Shown here piece after piece: positions 41,501-49,862 of a stretch of DNA of 64,000 bases. Numbering within the stretch: position 1 is the stretch's first letter; each line of letters begins with the position of its first letter. This DNA comes from Listeria welshimeri serovar 6b str. SLCC5334 (lineage in GTDB: Bacteria; Bacillota; Bacilli; Lactobacillales; Listeriaceae), in the NCBI RefSeq assembly GCF_000060285.1, contig NC_008555.1:1302001-1366000 (forward strand), given 5' to 3'. The position numbers and the translations under genes were made by a program. Below the pieces are notes generated by a model. It was not told where the DNA came from and searched no databases. It saw only the letters and a program-made list of their open reading frames with translations.

Positions 41501-43039
41501 TTGAGCTTCCAAGAACAATATATCTTCTGGCGCCTAACTAACTATTTCTTGGGTGTTGAAAAATACCGTTTAATCCATCTTCATGAGGAAAAACAAGAAC
41601 TTTGGTTAGAAAACAACAGTCAGAAAAAAAGACCAGTCATCCGTATTCAGATGAAAGAATTAAGTTGGGCTAATGTAGTGGAACGTGATGTTAACCACAC
41701 ATTACATGTAACAGAAAACCTTCGTAAGCAAATGGGGCGACTTAAATTGCCGCTTATTAATATTTATATAACACCTTTTGAACCAATGGGTGATATTTCG
41801 CCTTTTTTTGGAGAGCCAATCACTTCTCCAAATGAAAAGGTTAAATTAGAAAATATTTTACTTGCAAACGAGCAAATGAATGAACATCTAGATACTCTTG
41901 TGAAACGTTTGGAGTTACCAGAATCTGAATTTATTCTTCCAAATGAAATAACTAAAGATATGGTAACAAAAGAAAGAGAACAAGTGATTACTTATATTAC
42001 TTCTAAAGTAAACGAAGAACAAAAAGTTGCGAGAAATTCAAAGCCAATTGTTACATATAGTTTTATTGGTCTTATAATTGCAGCGTTTTTATGGATAGCT
42101 TTGCAGGGTGGAAGCACAAACACCTTCAACTTAATAAAATGGGGCGGGAAATTTAACCCTCTCATTTATGCAGGTGAATGGTGGCGCTTTATTTCACCGA
42201 TATTTCTTCATAGCGGCTTAATGCACTTAGCTTCGAATGCGGTTATGCTATATATAGTTGGTGCTTGGGCAGAACGTATTTATGGCAAATGGCGATATAT
42301 TTTAATCTTACTATTAGGTGGGATTTGTGGTAATATAGCTAGTTTTGCATTAAATATGAATCTCTCTGTTGGAGCAAGTACAGCAGTATTTGCTGTGATG
42401 GGTGCGTTGCTATACTTAGTAGTTTTAAAACCAAATCTTTATGCCAAAACAATTGGTGTTAGTATTGCTTCACTTGTTGCTGTAAATTTATTTATTGATC
42501 TATTTTCTACACAAATAGACATAGCAGGACACATTGGTGGTTTGGTCGGTGGGTTTTTATTAGCAGGAGCTCTTTCCTTACCAAAACAATTTTTCCACTG
42601 GCGACGTTTTGCATATGGAATATCATTAATTGCTGTAACAATTTTATTTTTATACTTCGGTTTCCAAAAAGGAATGCAACCATATGATCCGATGCAAGCT
42701 AATGTTGCCGTTCAACAATACTTACAAGATAACAACAAAAAAGAAGCAAGTAAGATTATTGATACTTTAATTGAAAGTAGAAGTGCTGATGCTTATTCTT
42801 ATACTTACGCCTCATCTATCGCGCTTCAAGATAAGCAAGTAGATAAAGCAGAACAAATGGCAAAAGAAGCCATCAGTATTGACAAGGATATTCCAGAAGC
42901 ACATTATTATCTAGCTGTTTGTTATCAATTAAAAGGTGATACAAAAGCAGCTATAAAAGAAGCAGATATGGCGAAACAATTATCAAGCGAACCATTTTTT
43001 GATTCTTATTATAATGAACTAGAAAAAACCAAGGAATAA
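41501..43039 (+). CDS. gluP: rhomboid intramembrane serine protease with TPR tail (GluP/YqgP)
   Basis: A 512-residue membrane protein. A soluble N-terminal domain of about 180 residues precedes six or seven membrane segments. The catalytic serine is in SVGASTAVFAVMGAL (GAST) and the histidine in AGHIGGLVGGFLLAG; LHSGLMHLASNAVMLY carries the conserved HxxxN. The C-terminal 110 residues hold two TPR-like repeats (AYSYTYASSIALQ, AHYYLAVCYQLKGDTKAA). TTG at 41501 follows AGGGAATT; an upstream ATG (41483) lacks a site. B. subtilis YqgP takes part in membrane protein quality control. Confidence 0.93.
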   Translation: MSFQEQYIFWRLTNYFLGVEKYRLIHLHEEKQELWLENNSQKKRPVIRIQMKELSWANVVERDVNHTLHVTENLRKQMGRLKLPLINIYITPFEPMGDISPFFGEPITSPNEKVKLENILLANEQMNEHLDTLVKRLELPESEFILPNEITKDMVTKEREQVITYITSKVNEEQKVARNSKPIVTYSFIGLIIAAFLWIALQGGSTNTFNLIKWGGKFNPLIYAGEWWRFISPIFLHSGLMHLASNAVMLYIVGAWAERIYGKWRYILILLLGGICGNIASFALNMNLSVGASTAVFAVMGALLYLVVLKPNLYAKTIGVSIASLVAVNLFIDLFSTQIDIAGHIGGLVGGFLLAGALSLPKQFFHWRRFAYGISLIAVTILFLYFGFQKGMQPYDPMQANVAVQQYLQDNNKKEASKIIDTLIESRSADAYSYTYASSIALQDKQVDKAEQMAKEAISIDKDIPEAHYYLAVCYQLKGDTKAAIKEADMAKQLSSEPFFDSYYNELEKTKE

Positions 43040-43051
43040 GAGGTTTTTAAT

Positions 43052-43264
43052 ATGAAAACAGTATATGATGTTGCTCAGTTGTTAAGAAAGCATGGAATTA
43101 TTGTTTATTTAGGAAAAAGACAATATGATATCGAAATGATGGAATATGAAGTAACTGAACTTTTTAAACATAATATTTTAGACAGAGAAATATTTGCCAC
43201 CGCTAGAAGCATCTTAAAACAAGAATTAATAAAAGAACAACGTAAAAATAGTAGTTTAAACTAA
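43052..43264 (+). CDS. yqgQ: DUF910 protein YqgQ
   Basis: A 70-residue protein with YDVAQLLRKHGIIVYLGKRQYDIEMMEYEVTELF in its first half, the DUF910 signature; the rest is a basic helix. Family structures are three-helix bundles resembling nucleic-acid-binding folds; no function is proven. It sits 12 bases after gluP and 24 before glcK. Confidence 0.88.
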   Translation: MKTVYDVAQLLRKHGIIVYLGKRQYDIEMMEYEVTELFKHNILDREIFATARSILKQELIKEQRKNSSLN

Positions 43265-43288
43265 ATTGATTAGAAGGAGAACAGCAAA

Positions 43289-44257
43289 ATGAACAAAAAA
43301 TTAATTGGTGTAGATTTAGGCGGTACAACCGCAAAATTAGCTATTTTAACAAAAGATGGAGATATTCAAGAGAAATGGACGATTGATACTAATATCGAAG
43401 ACAAAGGTTCTCATATTGTAAAAGATATTGGTGACTCCATTAATCAAAAACTAACTGATTTACAGCTTGATAATGACAATTTTTACGGAATTGGAATGGG
43501 AACACCCGGAACTGTCAATTATGAAACTGGAACTGTAAAAGGTGCTTATAATCTAGGTTGGGCAGAAGAGCAGAATATTAGCGAAGACTTAGAAAAAATT
43601 ACCGGCTTAACAATCAGATTGGACAATGATGCTAACGTAGCTGCTCTTGGTGAACGTTGGAAGGGTGCAGGAGAAGGCGGAGCAAACGTTGTATTTGTTA
43701 CACTTGGAACTGGCGTTGGCGGCGGAATTTTTGCAGAAGGAAAGATTTTACATGGTGTACGTGGTGCAGCTGGTGAAATTGGCCATGTAACAGTAGTTCC
43801 AGAAAATGGTTATGACTGTACATGTGGTAAAAAAGGTTGTTTAGAAACTGTAGCATCTGCAACTGGTATTGTTCGTGTTGCAAAAGATTTCGCAAAAGAG
43901 TTTAATGGTGAATCCAAACTTAAAAAAGCAATTGAAAATCAAGAAAATATTACATCTAAATTAATTTTTGAGTTAGGTGCTGAAGGCGATGAATTAGCAA
44001 CAGAAACAATTGACAAAATTTCGTTTTACTTAGCTCTTGCGCTTAGTCATATAGGAAACATGTTAAATCCAGAAAAAATTATTATTGGTGGCGGCGTTTC
44101 AGCAGCAGGAGATCAACTATTGACGCCAGTTAAAAATTATTTTGAAACGATGGTATTTCCAGCAGTTAAAGAGTCGACCAAGTTATCTATTGCAACAAAA
44201 GGAAATGATGCGGGTATTATTGGCGCAGCTTGGTTAGCTTTACCAACAGAAGATTAA
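43289..44257 (+). CDS. glcK: ROK-family glucokinase
   Basis: A 322-residue sugar kinase phosphorylating glucose with ATP. The ATP loop is GVDLGGTTAKLA; the ROK signature is GAAGEIGHVTVVPENGYDCTC in part, and the zinc motif is CTCGKKGCLE. LDNDANVAALGE carries the catalytic aspartate. ATG at 43289 follows AGAAGGAGA. The position after yqgQ matches B. subtilis glcK. Confidence 0.95.
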   Translation: MNKKLIGVDLGGTTAKLAILTKDGDIQEKWTIDTNIEDKGSHIVKDIGDSINQKLTDLQLDNDNFYGIGMGTPGTVNYETGTVKGAYNLGWAEEQNISEDLEKITGLTIRLDNDANVAALGERWKGAGEGGANVVFVTLGTGVGGGIFAEGKILHGVRGAAGEIGHVTVVPENGYDCTCGKKGCLETVASATGIVRVAKDFAKEFNGESKLKKAIENQENITSKLIFELGAEGDELATETIDKISFYLALALSHIGNMLNPEKIIIGGGVSAAGDQLLTPVKNYFETMVFPAVKESTKLSIATKGNDAGIIGAAWLALPTED

Positions 44258-44267
44258 TTTTATTTAT

Positions 44268-44308
44268 ACAAGCTACAATAACTTTCCATTATTGTAGCTT
44301 GTTTTTAT
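44268..44308 (+). terminator. terminator after glcK
   Basis: A perfect 14-base stem (ACAAGCTACAATAA with its complement) has a 7-base loop and is followed by Ts. Confidence 0.9.
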
Positions 44309-44333
44309 AAGGATAACCTTCCAAAAGGGCATT

Positions 44334-44359
44334 GTTTTAGCTTCCTATGAAAAGGGTAA
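44334..44359 (+). promoter_or_regulatory. candidate sigma-B promoter for the YqgU-like gene
   Basis: GTTTTA (44334-44339) and GGGTAA (44354-44359) are 14 bases apart, a good match to the sigma-B consensus, and the gene starts 32 bases downstream. Use in vivo is inferred. Confidence 0.5.
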
Positions 44360-44390
44360 AATTTTATCATAGAGAGATTGGAGGCCAAAG

Positions 44391-45482
44391 ATGAAAAAAT
44401 CAAATGCTTTTTTGATGATTACTATACTAATAGGATTGGTTTTTATCTCTTTTGGTTGCTCGGAAGAAACAGAAACGCCAAAAAAGACTACAAAAAGTGT
44501 TCATGCAGTTCAAATAAACACAAAAGAATTCCAGCGAGTTGTTGGTTGGCTATCTAAAGAGTCGGTTTTGCTGCAAACAAAAAAGTCAGAAACCACTAGT
44601 TTTGTTGAACTAAATATCTATACTGGAAAAAAACGTGCTATTTTTAATACTAAAGACTCTATTTCGGAAGTTCAAATTAGTCCGGATTATAGAAATATTC
44701 TGCTTTACTCTGCTTCATCTGAAAAGAAGGCGCAAATGAGAGTGGTAGCAGTAAATGATGGAATTACTATTGCTTCAAAAGAAACTAAACCATTATCCAC
44801 TAATTTTTATTGGAATGATGAATCTCCGGAAAAAATTATGATAGTAACATATAGTCCAGATTGGAATTTTCAAATTGAAAATTGGGATTATACTCTAAAC
44901 CAAGTCAATAAAGTAAATATTGATTCTCCATTTGTTTCTTGGTATGCCGATAATTTAGTTGTTTCAAATAATAAAGATAAACCTGATGATGAATTAGGCA
45001 ATTTATATTTACAAGATATTAGAGACAACTCTAGCAAAAGTTTAATTGTAGCAAATATTATGCAGTTTGCTGTACACGACAACGTGTTGATAACAATGGA
45101 AAAATATTCAGATGAAAAATTATTATACGAATTCAGAACAGTTGGTTTTCAAAATTTCTATTCTTATAGTACTGCGAGAGAATATGATGAATTAGGCACT
45201 TTTATTCCATATTTCGATGCGAATTTTGATAAAAATGCTTTTATTACATTTGAACCTTATGAAAGCACCAAAATCAATGGTACTAAAAATGAATATAAGT
45301 TAGTAAAAATAGATCCGACAAACAAAAAAGAAAAAACTATCATGAACTTAATGGATAATGAGCCGATTCTATCTTATGAAACTGGTGATTTAATGCTATA
45401 TGGTTATTTATTTGATAGAGTAATTGATACAAAGACGGGTAAAATGTATAATTTAATAAATACACCAACAAAATCTTTTTAA
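44391..45482 (+). CDS. yqgU: YqgU-like exported protein, probable lipoprotein
   Basis: A 363-residue protein with a lipoprotein-type signal: KK, a hydrophobic stretch and cysteine 23 in FISFGCSE. The lipobox is not perfect. The mature part is beta-rich with repeated short blades (VVGWLSKESVLLQTKK, ISEVQISPDYRNILLYS, FVSWYADNLVVSN), suggesting a beta-propeller fold. No enzyme motif is seen. It occupies the place of yqgU between glcK and comG in Bacillus, hence the name. ATG follows TTGGAGGCC. Confidence 0.75.
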   Translation: MKKSNAFLMITILIGLVFISFGCSEETETPKKTTKSVHAVQINTKEFQRVVGWLSKESVLLQTKKSETTSFVELNIYTGKKRAIFNTKDSISEVQISPDYRNILLYSASSEKKAQMRVVAVNDGITIASKETKPLSTNFYWNDESPEKIMIVTYSPDWNFQIENWDYTLNQVNKVNIDSPFVSWYADNLVVSNNKDKPDDELGNLYLQDIRDNSSKSLIVANIMQFAVHDNVLITMEKYSDEKLLYEFRTVGFQNFYSYSTAREYDELGTFIPYFDANFDKNAFITFEPYESTKINGTKNEYKLVKIDPTNKKEKTIMNLMDNEPILSYETGDLMLYGYLFDRVIDTKTGKMYNLINTPTKSF

Positions 45483-45520
45483 ACAACGAATTCCGAACTA
45501 TTTGGTATTCGTTGTTTTTT
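45482..45520. terminator. bidirectional terminator between yqgU and comGG
   Basis: AACAACGAAT (45483-) pairs with ATTCGTTGTT, with an inner CC/GG extension, followed by six Ts. The stop codon of comGG lies inside the structure. Confidence 0.85.
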
Positions 45521-45833
45521 CTATAGAAATTATTTTAGATAAAGCAAACCCGTTTTTTAAAGTAATCTGGCAATCATATGAGGATTTATCCTTGATAAAA
45601 TGACAGCTAATGGATGATTCAGCATATGTTGTATTAAAATCAGTTGGCAGAGAACCTTCTTCTTTCGCTGTTACTAATGCAAGATTTAATTCTGCTAGTG
45701 CCAGATAGTAATTTTGAATTCTTTTTTCATATTGCATTTGTGTTTTAAATAGAGAAGCACTACCAGTAACAATAAGAATAGTAATAAAGGCTATAAAAAT
45801 AGTGAAGGGGAGAGTAAAGGCGTTTTTCCTCAT
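45498..45833 (-). CDS. comGG: competence minor pseudopilin-like protein ComGG
   Basis: A 111-residue protein with one N-terminal hydrophobic helix (AFTLPFTIFIAFITILIVTG) and a short soluble part with two cysteines that may form a disulfide. It lacks the normal G/FTLxE peptidase site, as ComGG proteins often do. It is the last gene of comG and overlaps comGF by 4 bases. Role: part of the transformation pseudopilus. Confidence 0.85.
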   Translation of the reverse strand: MRKNAFTLPFTIFIAFITILIVTGSASLFKTQMQYEKRIQNYYLALAELNLALVTAKEEGSLPTDFNTTYAESSISCHFIKDKSSYDCQITLKNGFALSKIISIEKTTNTK

Positions 45834-46297
45834 TTGGACACCTTAGTTTCAGAAGAAGGGAATTTGGTAGTAAACGAAGAATCATCTGAAAACTTAACAG
45901 TCATAATGAGTTGTTTTTCTTTTTGAATTATTTTCCAATCTTTTATTTTTGTTAATAAGGGTTCATGTCCTTTCGCATTTACTTGTCGCCTGAGTATATC
46001 ATTGTATTTTGAATAAGTGATTTGATTTCCATCTTTTTGAAATGATAATTTATTTTCGTCTAATCGAAGGTCGCTTCCCTTTTCTAGCTCTAATCTAGCT
46101 TGAATTAAAAAAAGTTGCCATTCCATTGTTTGGTCTAAATTACTAAGTTGAATTGTTTTATTATAGCATTGGAAAAATAATGGAATTAGGGAGCTAATAC
46201 TTAAAACTATTGTGATTGATAATATTGTTTCAAGTAATGTGAAAGCAGGAGTATTACTGTTAAAATATACATCTCTCTTTTGACTGGTTTTTAGCAC
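45830..46297 (-). CDS. comGF: competence pseudopilin ComGF
   Basis: About 155 residues. The prepilin motif TPAFTLLETILSITIVL lies about 17 residues in, and the rest is a beta-rich C-terminal domain. The frame is open upstream to 46345, but GTG at 46297 follows AAGGAGG by about 11 bases, giving a short leader typical of prepilins. It overlaps comGE by 38 bases. The residue before F is alanine rather than glycine, unusual for a processed prepilin. Confidence 0.82.
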   Translation of the reverse strand: MLKTSQKRDVYFNSNTPAFTLLETILSITIVLSISSLIPLFFQCYNKTIQLSNLDQTMEWQLFLIQARLELEKGSDLRLDENKLSFQKDGNQITYSKYNDILRRQVNAKGHEPLLTKIKDWKIIQKEKQLIMTVKFSDDSSFTTKFPSSETKVSK

Positions 46298-46544
46298 AGA
46301 TTTGAATTCCTCCTTTATAGTAATAACTTCTGATTGTATTGTCATTGAAATGGATTGAAATGCTTTTATAACGAATTAACTCACTATGCTCAAATATTTC
46401 TTGATACAATTGGCTATTTTCCTTTTGTTCATCTAATTTTTGAAAAATAGTCATGGAAATTGGAAGTAAAAAACTGCAAACTAATGAAAAAATTAAAAGA
46501 GACACAATACTTTCAACTAAGGAAAACCCATTAATTTGCTTCAA
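46260..46544 (-). CDS. comGE: competence pseudopilin ComGE
   Basis: A 94-residue minor pseudopilin with the cleavage motif NGFSLVESIVSLLIFSLV right at the start and a short, polar C-terminal part. It overlaps both neighbours (14 bases with comGD, 38 with comGF), as is usual within comG. Confidence 0.86.
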   Translation of the reverse strand: MKQINGFSLVESIVSLLIFSLVCSFLLPISMTIFQKLDEQKENSQLYQEIFEHSELIRYKSISIHFNDNTIRSYYYKGGIQICAKNQSKERCIF

Positions 46545-46959
46545 TTCTAAAACGCCCCTTTCCGATTTGGAATATCAGTTTATAAGTCTGTTTTTTTCCA
46601 CTAAAATGTACGGTGGCAAATCGATTGATAGAACCATCTAAACCAGAAAAGCGAAATTTTTCTGGTTTAATATGGTTTATTTTTAATGAGTTATCAAATT
46701 GGATGTTTGTAAGAGCAGAAGTTGCTGTTGAGCTGCTGAATTGGTTGATTTCGGGCTGAAAAGAAATTACAGTATCATTGCTAGTTGTAATGGCATTTAG
46801 CTGTGCGAAGTAAATAGCAGCCTTCACTTCCTCCAAAAGTTGTTTTTCTGTAAGCGAAGAAAGTGTAGTGGAGATGGGATAAATGGTAAGTGTAATCATT
46901 GTGAGACTAATGGACAACACGAGTAACATTTCTAATAAAGTAAACGCATTATTTTTCAT
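46531..46959 (-). CDS. comGD: competence pseudopilin ComGD
   Basis: A 142-residue pseudopilin. AFTLLEMLLVLSISLTMITL forms the prepilin helix; here too alanine stands before F. The C-terminal domain is beta-rich. The ATG overlaps the comGC stop by 4 bases. Confidence 0.88.
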   Translation of the reverse strand: MKNNAFTLLEMLLVLSISLTMITLTIYPISTTLSSLTEKQLLEEVKAAIYFAQLNAITTSNDTVISFQPEINQFSSSTATSALTNIQFDNSLKINHIKPEKFRFSGLDGSINRFATVHFSGKKQTYKLIFQIGKGRFRIEAN

Positions 46960-47279
46960 TTTTTCTCTGATACATTTCCAGAACTATCAATTGTAATACT
47001 ATTTCCATTTGGACAAGATTTTTGGTTGGCTTTTAAGTAGCCGCCTGTTACCAGTTCGCTAACAGATGGAATGGAATTTTTATCTAATTGATAGGATTGA
47101 ACTTGTCCTTGAACCATCGAAATAAATGCCTCACAACCTTTATTATTAATAGATTTACTTTGGGAAACGATATTTGGAATAGTTAAAAGAAGTAAAACAC
47201 TAACTACTAATAAAACAATTAGCATTTCTACTAATGTAAAGCCGCGATCATCACGCCAATCTATTTTTCGTTTAAACAT
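46956..47279 (-). CDS. comGC: major competence pseudopilin ComGC
   Basis: A 107-residue major pseudopilin. RGFTLVEMLIVLLVVSVLLLL has the canonical G-F-T-L-V-E cleavage site for ComC peptidase, and two later cysteines (KGCEAF, KSCPNG) are likely to form the disulfide seen in ComGC. ATG at 47279 follows GAGGAGGATT. It lies 12 bases after comGB. Confidence 0.93.
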   Translation of the reverse strand: MFKRKIDWRDDRGFTLVEMLIVLLVVSVLLLLTIPNIVSQSKSINNKGCEAFISMVQGQVQSYQLDKNSIPSVSELVTGGYLKANQKSCPNGNSITIDSSGNVSEKK

Positions 47280-47291
47280 AATAATCCTCCT

Positions 47292-48323
47292 CTAGATTTG
47301 ATTTACCATAGAAAACATTGGATAAAGTATGGATAGGTAAATAGAGATAATTAATACTCCAATAATCATAAAAACAATAGGCTGAATAAATGAAAATAAT
47401 TTTTCTGTTTTTTGAAGTGCTTTTTGATGGCATAACTGGTAATAAAATAAAAATTCCTCAGCTAAATTACCATTTTTTTCTCCATGAATAGCGATATAAT
47501 AAAGTTCTTTTTCAAATATAGGCATTTTTTCAAGTGCTTTTGTTAGTGGCAATCCTTGTTCAAGCATAGGAAGAATCTGTTTTGCAATGGATTGAAAAAA
47601 AGCAGGGGAATCTTTACTAGCAAATAGTTGCATTATATGTGAAATAGATAATCCGCTTTTTAAAAGATAGCCAATTTCACGCGAAAAATTTTGCGAATAG
47701 TGAATCCGAGAGAATTGCTTTATGAAAGGAACTCGACAATAAAAATAAGCTCGATCATAAGCCGCTTTTTTATTCTGTTTTTTAATCAAAACACTTATAA
47801 ATAAGAAAAGTGAGAGTAAAAAGATACCTAATAATATAGGCACTTTTTCAAGAAGGAAATAAGTGAAATTAGTTCCCAATGAACCATTACTTGATAGTTG
47901 GGAAAATAAAAGTTCAAATTTAGGTAACAAAAAAATCCGAAGTAAAAAAAAGACAATAATTACAGTTGAAAATAAAACTAGAGGATATTGAAATGTTTTC
48001 TTTAGGGCGTTTTTTTCTTCCGCTTTTTTTGTCATATGGATACCTGTTTCATGAATAGTTTGAGCAAAATACCCATGATTAGAAGCATAGTGAAGTTGAG
48101 AACAGATAAATTCAGGAAAACCATTCTGTTGAAGAGAATAAGCAAAACTATTTCCGAGGGCTAAACTAGCAATTATATTTTCATAGCGATCATGGTTTTT
48201 AGGGGAAGTGATACTTAAATAACTGATGCTAGCTTCCAGTGAAAAACCTTTATTTAATAAACTAGCAATTCTCACCAAAAAATCACCATCATCTTTCCAA
48301 TTAACTCGTTGAAAAAAAGCCAT
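47292..48323 (-). CDS. comGB: competence pilus platform protein ComGB
   Basis: A 343-residue membrane protein of the GspF/PilC family with two T2SF domains (about 15-130 and 210-335) and three membrane segments. FSREIGYLLKSGLSISH and GNLAEEFLFYY are typical. ATG at 48323 follows AAGGAG; it overlaps comGA by 23 bases. It anchors the pseudopilus ATPase at the membrane. Confidence 0.92.
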   Translation of the reverse strand: MAFFQRVNWKDDGDFLVRIASLLNKGFSLEASISYLSITSPKNHDRYENIIASLALGNSFAYSLQQNGFPEFICSQLHYASNHGYFAQTIHETGIHMTKKAEEKNALKKTFQYPLVLFSTVIIVFFLLRIFLLPKFELLFSQLSSNGSLGTNFTYFLLEKVPILLGIFLLSLFLFISVLIKKQNKKAAYDRAYFYCRVPFIKQFSRIHYSQNFSREIGYLLKSGLSISHIMQLFASKDSPAFFQSIAKQILPMLEQGLPLTKALEKMPIFEKELYYIAIHGEKNGNLAEEFLFYYQLCHQKALQKTEKLFSFIQPIVFMIIGVLIISIYLSILYPMFSMVNQI

Positions 48324-49323
48324 AAGCAACTCCTTTCTGATACATTGCTTGAAGTGTATATTTAGGCGTGTTTTGTTGCTTATCAGAATGCAAATAGGTT
48401 TTTATATCATATTTAGTCAATACTTCATAAATAGCAGTTCTTTTACGAGGTAAATGAGTGCAAAAGGGATGACATAAAGTGCCACAATAGGTGCAAAAAA
48501 GAGGAATCAACTCTTGAAAACTAATTCCAAGTAAGCATTGTGCTAATTCTTCTTCACTTACTCCAAATTCTAGCAGTCGAAGCAATACTCCAAATGGATT
48601 GCCTGCATGAACAGTACTTAAAACTAAATGACCAGTTAAAGCGGCTCGAATGACCATTTTCGCAGTCTCTTTATCACGGATTTCTCCAATAATAAGAATA
48701 TCAGGGTCATGACGAAGGACAGAACGAATAATAGGAGCATAATTGACGCCAGCCTTCTCGTTAATTTCGATTTGAAGAAATTCTGGTGAATAATGTTCAA
48801 CTGGATCTTCCACTGTAATAATCTGAAGTTCAGTTTTATTTTGTATAGAAGAAACTAAACTATACATAGAACTTGATTTACCACTGCCTGTACTACCAGA
48901 AAAAAGAAATAATCCTGTTTGGTTTTCGCATTGTTCTAATATTTGTTGAGGCAATTTGGAGAAAAGACTAGATTCTAAAAATGGAATAGGATACTTATAA
49001 CGAAAAATACGAATGACCATACTCTCTTGAAAATCTTTATTGGGCATAGTTGAAATTCTCAAAGCAATTTTTTCATCATGTTTTTTAGTTTCGTAGCTAC
49101 CAGATTGTGGTTTTCTTTTTTCGCTTATATCTAAGGCTGCTTGAAACTTTAGAAAAGATATTAATTTTTCTCCATTATCAAAAGGAAGATAGAGGAGAGG
49201 AATGAGTACACCATTCACCCTCAAACGAAGTAAATATCGATTTTTTAAAGGGTGGATATGGATATCACTCGCATTCACATGAAGAGCTTGAAATATGATA
49301 TGATCCATTAATTTTTGTGGCAT
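48301..49323 (-). CDS. comGA: competence traffic ATPase ComGA
   Basis: A 340-residue secretion-superfamily ATPase. Walker A is GSTGSGKSS, the Asp box is ITVEDPVE, Walker B region is DILIIGEIRDKETA, and the His box is GHLVLSTVHAG. A CxxC...CxxxC-type zinc cluster follows (LFCTYCGTLCHPFC). ATG at 49323 follows AAGGAGG; the frame is open ten codons farther. First gene of comG; all seven frames are open. In L. monocytogenes comG is needed for phagosomal escape even though comK is often interrupted by a prophage. Confidence 0.95.
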   Translation of the reverse strand: MPQKLMDHIIFQALHVNASDIHIHPLKNRYLLRLRVNGVLIPLLYLPFDNGEKLISFLKFQAALDISEKRKPQSGSYETKKHDEKIALRISTMPNKDFQESMVIRIFRYKYPIPFLESSLFSKLPQQILEQCENQTGLFLFSGSTGSGKSSSMYSLVSSIQNKTELQIITVEDPVEHYSPEFLQIEINEKAGVNYAPIIRSVLRHDPDILIIGEIRDKETAKMVIRAALTGHLVLSTVHAGNPFGVLLRLLEFGVSEEELAQCLLGISFQELIPLFCTYCGTLCHPFCTHLPRKRTAIYEVLTKYDIKTYLHSDKQQNTPKYTLQAMYQKGVAYGFFSTS

Positions 49324-49396
49324 AAGAACCTCCTTACAAGTCATATTCCACATCTAACATGGAAATCCTTTTCCAGTACATTTATCACAAAGATGA

Positions 49397-49492
49397 AAAA
49401 AAGGATTTTATAAGATGAAAATAGCGTTTTTACCACTAAATTATTCTAAAAAGTGAATTTTGAAAGTGAAATTCCAAGCAAAAAACTTTTTT
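49397..49492 (-). promoter_or_regulatory. four ComK-type AT-boxes upstream of comGA
   Basis: The pattern AAAA-N5-TTTT occurs at 49397-49409, 49418-49430, 49449-49461 and 49480-49492. The gaps are 8, 18 and 18 bases, and 8 and 18 are spacings known for functional K-boxes in B. subtilis. The nearest box is about 75 bases before the comGA start. Confidence 0.8.
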
Positions 49493-49626
49493 TGAATTTA
49501 AATATTTTCACAATCTATGTGCGAATCGTCACATGCGTATGTTTAATATAGATATACAACGATAAAGCCCTTACATTCCGAACGAATAAGACGGAAAAAC
49601 TTTTTTAAAGGAATAAAACTAATTAT

Positions 49627-49655
49627 TTGCCGAACAATTCAAGTCATGATAAGCT
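49627..49655 (+). promoter_or_regulatory. candidate gcv promoter
   Basis: TTGCCG (49627-49632) and TAAGCT (49650-49655) are 17 bases apart, with TGA just before the -10 as in extended promoters. Transcription would start just ahead of the glycine riboswitch. Confidence 0.45.
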
Positions 49656-49679
49656 ATAGAAAAGGCAAATACATAATAG

Positions 49680-49840
49680 AATTAGCGGGTGAATGTAAAC
49701 AGAGAGACTGTTAAAAGCAGCGCCGACGGGGAAAGCATATTTTATGTGAAACTCTCAGGCAAAAGGATGTTTACGGGACGCAACTCTGGAGTCATTTTTA
49801 TGTCACGACAGGGCTTATGAATCATATAAGCCTTTTTGTT
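49680..49840 (+). ncRNA. glycine riboswitch controlling gcvT-gcvPA-gcvPB
   Basis: One complete glycine aptamer is present. P1 pairs GTAAACA (49695-49701) with TGTTTAC (49768-49774); GAGAG (49702-) pairs with CTCTC (49752-49756); the conserved core GCGCCGACGGGG and CTCAGGCAAAAGGA are clear. A second full aptamer is not seen; the GGGACGCAACTCTGGAGTC that follows may be the remnant ghost-aptamer helix of singlet riboswitches. A terminator (49812-49837) follows. Glycine binding in Firmicutes usually allows read-through. Confidence 0.9.
49812..49837 (+). terminator. riboswitch terminator before gcvT
   Basis: GGCTTAT and ATAAGCC pair around a 7-base loop with five Ts after, ending just ahead of the gcvT ribosome site. 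It is the expression platform of the glycine riboswitch. Confidence 0.8.
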
Positions 49841-49862
49841 ATGTGAAAAGGAGGATATAATT

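Noticed and set aside
49500-49620. Promoter or small RNA in the comG-gcv gap
   Set aside because: The bases show some short inverted pieces, but nothing beyond the ComK boxes and the gcv promoter was convincing.
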